Both the position numbers and the translations under genes were made by a program. A stretch of DNA of 16,895 nucleotides from JBBIMP01 sp037444305 (lineage in GTDB: Bacteria > Acidobacteriota > UBA6911): positions 1 through 16,895 of the forward strand of contig JBBIMP010000065.1 in assembly GCA_037444305.1 (NCBI GenBank), in the 5' to 3' direction. Positions 14,050 through 16,895 of the stretch are shown piece after piece; positions within the stretch are counted from its first letter, which is position 1, and each line of letters starts with the position of its first letter. The notes under the pieces are model-generated. The model worked only from the letters and a program-made list of their open reading frames with translations. It was not told the DNA's origin and searched no databases.

Positions 14050-14889
14050 ATGACGGGATCTGCAGCCGAGACGCGTATGCAATCGTGGTCATGGGTGCCG
14101 GCGGGAATGGCGCGTTTTCTGTCGGGCAGATTCCTGCCTGTCAGACCCGATCTGATCGGATGGGTAACGGGTCAGTTTCTGTTGATCCTGGCGGGAACAC
14201 TCCTCGTCCCGTTGGCAGTAGCTGTTTTCACAGGCGGTAGCGACGCCCTGCCCCTGGTCAAGGCGTTCCTCATCACCATTGCGGCAGCCGGCCTGTCTCT
14301 TGCAGTTTCCCGAACGGGGCATGGGGCGACGGCTGCTGCCATCTCCCACCGCGAGGGCATCCTCCTGCTCGTCATTTGCTGGCTGTGCTCCGCTTTTTTC
14401 GGCAGTCTGCCCTTCTATCTCTCCACATACTTTCCCTCCTTCACCGACGCTTTCTTCGAAAGCGCGTCAGGTTTTTCTACCACGGGCGCATCGATTTTGC
14501 CCGATGTACAGGTGCTGCCCCCCGGCCTGCAGTTCTGGCGGCACTTCACCCACTGGCTCGGCGGAATCGGCATCGTGACCCTGATGATCGCGATCCTGCC
14601 GCTGGTCAGCATCGGGGGTGAGCAGCTTTATCGGGCACAGGTCGCCGGCATCCAGTCGGAGAAGCTGACTCCCAGGATNNNNNNNNNNNNNNNNNNNNNN
14701 NNNNNNNNNNNNNNNNNNNNNNNNNNNNNNNNNNNNNNNNNNNNNNNNNNNNNNNNNNNNNNNNNNNNNNNNNNNNNNTCCGCGCTGCCGGGATTCGCAA
14801 AATGGGTGCTGTCCATGACCATGCTGGCGGGCCGGTTGGAGTTCTTTCCCGCCTTGGTCCTTTTCACCTCATCCTTCTGGCGCAGGTGA
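14050..14889 (+). CDS. TrkH/KtrB-type potassium transporter, split by assembly gap
   Basis: Before the gap 209 residues are readable. They include helices near 40-60, 68-86 and 104-127, the first pore loop FESASGFSTTGASIL (136-150) with its filter TTG, and HWLGGIGIVTLMIAILPLVS (168-187). After the gap the frame ends with AKWVLSMTMLAGRLEFFPAL, the conserved last helix of TrkH. The protein moves K+ across the inner membrane with a TrkA-type cytoplasmic partner, which is not seen here. Family members have about 480 residues and only about 245 are present, so about 230-240 residues lie in the gap. Agreement of frame across the N run is chance. The start at 14050 lacks a clear ribosome site, and Met at 14107 is an alternative. 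Confidence 0.88.
   Translation: MTGSAAETRMQSWSWVPAGMARFLSGRFLPVRPDLIGWVTGQFLLILAGTLLVPLAVAVFTGGSDALPLVKAFLITIAAAGLSLAVSRTGHGATAAAISHREGILLLVICWLCSAFFGSLPFYLSTYFPSFTDAFFESASGFSTTGASILPDVQVLPPGLQFWRHFTHWLGGIGIVTLMIAILPLVSIGGEQLYRAQVAGIQSEKLTPRXXXXXXXXXXXXXXXXXXXXXXXXXXXXXXXXXXSALPGFAKWVLSMTMLAGRLEFFPALVLFTSSFWRR
14679..14778. other. Assembly gap (100 N)
   Basis: Exactly 100 N characters sit inside the TrkH gene, a scaffolding placeholder of unknown true length. Comparison with full-length TrkH suggests about 700 bp are really missing, assuming the two flanks belong to one gene. Confidence 0.95.
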
Positions 14890-15070
14890 TCTGAGACACT
14901 ACCGGCCCTCCTGCACCGACGAAGGTCTGTTTTGATCTGCTTCTCAGCCATTGCGCGTTCAAACAGTCGGCCGGGATAGGCTTCCCGCCCTGAGCCGGTT
15001 CCTCCGCAAATTCCGCATTTGCCATCAGAAGACAAAAACAGACGGCAGGTATTCGAAAGGAGGCTTCGCC

Positions 15071-15275
15071 ATGAGTGCTTTGCTCGTCATCATGATCGGC
15101 CCGGCAGCGGGATTGCACGCCGCACTCTACGGCGCTTGCCGGGAGGTGCCCCGCGATTCCGGGCTGCGGCGACGGTCGTTATGCCCGGTCGCCGCACAGA
15201 CTGCTGGCGCTCGTATTCATCAGTTCCGCGGTCGGAATTCCCCCGTTCTATGCGGTCACCCTAGACAAGGTCTAG
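15071..15275 (+). pseudogene. Small two-helix membrane protein, apparently frameshifted
   Basis: AAAGGAGG (15056-15063) precedes ATG 15071, the best ribosome site in this part of the window. The first frame reads MSALLVIMIGPAAGLHAALY, then GACREVPRDSGLRR, a membrane helix and a charged loop. It then turns into non-protein-like sequence overlapping the opposing gene. Another frame, from about 15180, reads SPHRLLALVFISSAVGIPPFYAVTLDKV and stops at TAG 15273-15275, a second helix. Joined by a shift between about 15150 and 15195, they give a protein of about 67 residues. The stop shares the palindrome CTAG with the stop of the convergent methyltransferase gene. I do not know the function. The shift may be a true mutation or a sequencing error. 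Confidence 0.5.
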
Positions 15276-16456
15276 AGAGGGTAGCGGCCGAAGGCCTCCG
15301 CCGCGGCTCTCAACTGCAGGATGTTCTCCGGCGGCGTGGCGGGAGCGACCGAGCAGGCCGTGCTCAGAATGTAGCCGCCCCCTGCAGCTGCGATCTCGAT
15401 GCACCGGCGCGCCGACAAGCACGATTCCGCCGGCGTTCCCCTCAGCAGGGTGTTCACGGGATCGATGTTCCCCTTGAGAAAGACACGCCCGCGCGTCTGC
15501 CGCCTGGCTTCTTCCAGTTCGACCGTGCCGATGGGAGGCGGATCCAGCGTGTCGATGCCGCTAGTCCCGGTTTCCAGCATCAGGTCCAGCCGGTCGCCGA
15601 TCGCCCCGCACGTGTGCGTGTACACGGGCAGGTCCGACGTCTCCCTTATCCCCTGCACGACCTTGCTCTCATAGGGGAGCACGAACCTGGAGTAGTGCTT
15701 CCTGGAGATGAAGCCCGCGCCGGCGAAGGCAGAGGAAATCAGGATGGCGTGAACCCCGGCCCGGATCTGTCCCCGCGCCAGCTCGACGGTGCCACGGCAC
15801 AGCGCCTCCAGGCACGCCCCCGCCTTGCCCGGGTCATCCATCAGAGCCATCAGCCCGTCGGCATACCCGAGCAGTTCCAAGAACTGGCTGAACGGGGAAA
15901 ACACTTCGCCGTGCACTGAGACTTCCCCCGCCGTTCGCTCCAGGACGAGCTTCAGTGTGTCGTATTGCCAGGGCGGGAAGAACTCCGGTCCGGGAGGGGA
16001 CGGCTCGGCACCCGGTTCCCAGGAAGCCGGGTACTTTGGGCCGAACATGTGGTGTGGCTCGACGTAGAAGAGCCTTTCGGGATCCACATCCTCATATCGT
16101 ATCGCAAAGCGGGTCCCGTCGGGCCGGCGGACATGAGGATTATCGTCAGGGGGTGCCACCGTGGTGGATCCGTCGGCCCAGGTGATAAACCTCTTGTTCT
16201 CGCGCTTGTCGATTCTCCTCAACCACCGCCGCCATTCAGGATTCCGGCCGGGCAGATTCACGAGAATGCCGTCGAAACCGTAACGCCGCTGCAGCCGGAT
16301 GAGCGCCTCGGCAAAAGCCTCCGTCGAGTGCCAGATGTCAATGGCATCCAGCCCCGACTGCAGGAAGTAGTGGCCCAGGGAAAGCTGGCACATCACGGGC
16401 ACCCGGTCCGCCTCCCCAAGGTGCATTGCACGGTCCATGCGTTCCCGGCTGTTCAT
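15272..16456 (-). CDS. URO-D family cobalamin-type methyltransferase
   Basis: The 394-residue product has the uroporphyrinogen decarboxylase fold seen in MtaA/MtbA/CmuA-like methyltransferases. The N-terminus NSRERMDRAMHLGEADRVPV is typical. The zinc-ligand pattern His-x-Cys...Cys is intact as YTHTCG and LSTACSVAP: His281, Cys283 and Cys368 counted from the chosen start. True decarboxylases lack this Cys pattern, so methyl transfer between a corrinoid protein and a thiol or another acceptor is more likely than haem synthesis. I chose ATG 16456 rather than GTG 16462, because GGAGG at 16466-16462 is five bases before the ATG and overlaps the GTG. No corrinoid protein gene is in the window, so the substrate is open. 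Confidence 0.87.
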   Translation of the reverse strand: MNSRERMDRAMHLGEADRVPVMCQLSLGHYFLQSGLDAIDIWHSTEAFAEALIRLQRRYGFDGILVNLPGRNPEWRRWLRRIDKRENKRFITWADGSTTVAPPDDNPHVRRPDGTRFAIRYEDVDPERLFYVEPHHMFGPKYPASWEPGAEPSPPGPEFFPPWQYDTLKLVLERTAGEVSVHGEVFSPFSQFLELLGYADGLMALMDDPGKAGACLEALCRGTVELARGQIRAGVHAILISSAFAGAGFISRKHYSRFVLPYESKVVQGIRETSDLPVYTHTCGAIGDRLDLMLETGTSGIDTLDPPPIGTVELEEARRQTRGRVFLKGNIDPVNTLLRGTPAESCLSARRCIEIAAAGGGYILSTACSVAPATPPENILQLRAAAEAFGRYPL

Positions 16457-16480
16457 CTCCACCTCCAGCGAAAACTCAAG

Positions 16481-16489
16481 ATTTTATCA
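16481..16489 (-). promoter_or_regulatory. Extended -10 element for the methyltransferase gene
   Basis: On the minus strand 16489 to 16481 reads TGATAAAAT, an extended -10 (TGn followed by TAAAAT). It lies about 15 bases upstream of the GGAGG ribosome site, so the leader would be short. No good -35 was found, which extended -10 promoters can tolerate. Confidence 0.4.
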
Positions 16490-16546
16490 GAAACCCGCCG
16501 ATTGCCGTGCGGCCGGAATCGCCCCTTTATCCCTGGGTGTGCCCGA

Positions 16547-16555
16547 TGCTAGGAT
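16547..16555 (+). promoter_or_regulatory. Possible extended -10 for the oxidase gene
   Basis: TGCTAGGAT (16547-16555) matches an extended -10 (TGn plus TAGGAT), about 46 bases before the ATG of the divergent oxidase gene. The -35 region TTATCC (16527-16532) is weak. It is supported only by motif and position. Confidence 0.3.
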
Positions 16556-16601
16556 GAGGGCATCAATCCTCGTGCCGTCAGGGAATGTCTGGAGGACAGC
16601 C

Positions 16602-16895
16602 ATGAACTACCCGTTCTGGGACGCAGGGGTCGCCTACGGATACATGATGGCCGGCATCGCGGTCCTGCACGTTTTCATCTCGCACTTCGCCATCGGGGGA
16701 GGGCTCTACCTGGTGCTCTCGGAAAGCAGGGCGCGGAAGGCCAACGATGCGGAAAGGCTGGCCTTTCTGGAGGATCTGAGCCGTTTCTTTGTCCTGCTCA
16801 CGCTAGTGCTGGGCGCTCTCACTGGCGTCGCGACCTGGTTCATCGTCGGCCTGCTCAGCCCGGCCGCCACGGAGGTTTTGATCCACCACTTCGTC
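16602..16895 (+). CDS. Cytochrome bd-like oxidase subunit I, N-terminal part
   Basis: The ATG at 16602 has GGAGGA (16591-16596) five bases before it and opens 98 codons to the window edge. The product begins MNYPFWDAGVAYGYMMAGIA and continues LHVFISHFAIGGGLYLVLSE and LVLGALTGVATWFIVGLLSP. Two helices (about 13-40 and 62-86), with histidines in the first, match the N-terminus of cytochrome bd-superfamily subunit I proteins annotated as ubiquinol oxidase subunit I or cytochrome-fused relatives. In the family such His residues bind haem; which ones do so here is not clear. The quinol-binding loop and the C-terminus lie outside the window, so canonical CydA cannot be separated from the divergent bd-like group. 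Confidence 0.78.
   Translation, partial: MNYPFWDAGVAYGYMMAGIAVLHVFISHFAIGGGLYLVLSESRARKANDAERLAFLEDLSRFFVLLTLVLGALTGVATWFIVGLLSPAATEVLIHHFV

Noticed and set aside
14925..15043. GTCTGTTTT / AAAACAGAC inverted repeat as a mobile element boundary
   Set aside because: Nine-base arms about 100 bp apart, with no coding content between them and no further symmetry; likely chance.
15272..16456. Calling the URO-D family gene hemE
   Set aside because: It has the His-x-Cys...Cys zinc ligands of methyltransferases and is longer than typical HemE.

Overview
The window reads as a GC-rich, Gram-negative-type bacterial chromosome, probably a metagenome-assembled contig because it contains a run of exactly 100 N. 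An ECF sigma factor paired with an anti-sigma/FecR protein, ABC-2 exporters, a secreted GH29 fucosidase, a URO-D-type methyltransferase and a bd-like oxidase would suit Acidobacteriota or a similar lineage. That is inference from gene content only. No rRNA or tRNA gene and no CRISPR array was seen.

Left end (1-1019): the 5' part of an IS200-type transposase gene runs off the window edge on the minus strand. Its leader can fold a perfect 14-bp stem over the start codon, and a GC-rich hairpin marks the element end. Immediately beyond lies the C-terminal half of a MazF-type toxin gene, cut at the element boundary, followed by decayed coding fragments.

Region 1049-5029 (minus strand): an ABC-2 ATPase/permease pair whose genes overlap by one base. 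Upstream of it is a secreted GH29 alpha-L-fucosidase with a C-terminal discoidin (F5/8C) domain. The divergent spacer at 5030-5323 carries a 97-bp imperfect inverted repeat built on GTGTCAGG.

Region 5324-13983 (plus strand) is the core of the window and looks like one self-regulated module. It has seven genes: ECF sigma factor; an 823-residue membrane protein fusing a zinc-finger anti-sigma domain, a FecR domain and a large periplasmic region; ATPase 1; a six-helix permease; ATPase 2; a second permease with a discoidin-like domain in its large extracytoplasmic loop; and a LolA/LolB-like lipoprotein. The first five genes are nearly contiguous. The lipoprotein has its own candidate TATAAT and appears to start at a non-standard ACG codon. 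The working model is that the FecR fusion senses an envelope signal and releases the sigma factor, which drives a two-ATPase, two-permease machine and its lipoprotein partner.

Right end (14050-16895): a TrkH-type K+ transporter interrupted by the N gap, a small frameshifted membrane-protein ORF, a convergent cobalamin/URO-D-type methyltransferase with an intact His-x-Cys...Cys zinc motif, and the start of a cytochrome bd-like oxidase subunit that runs off the window.
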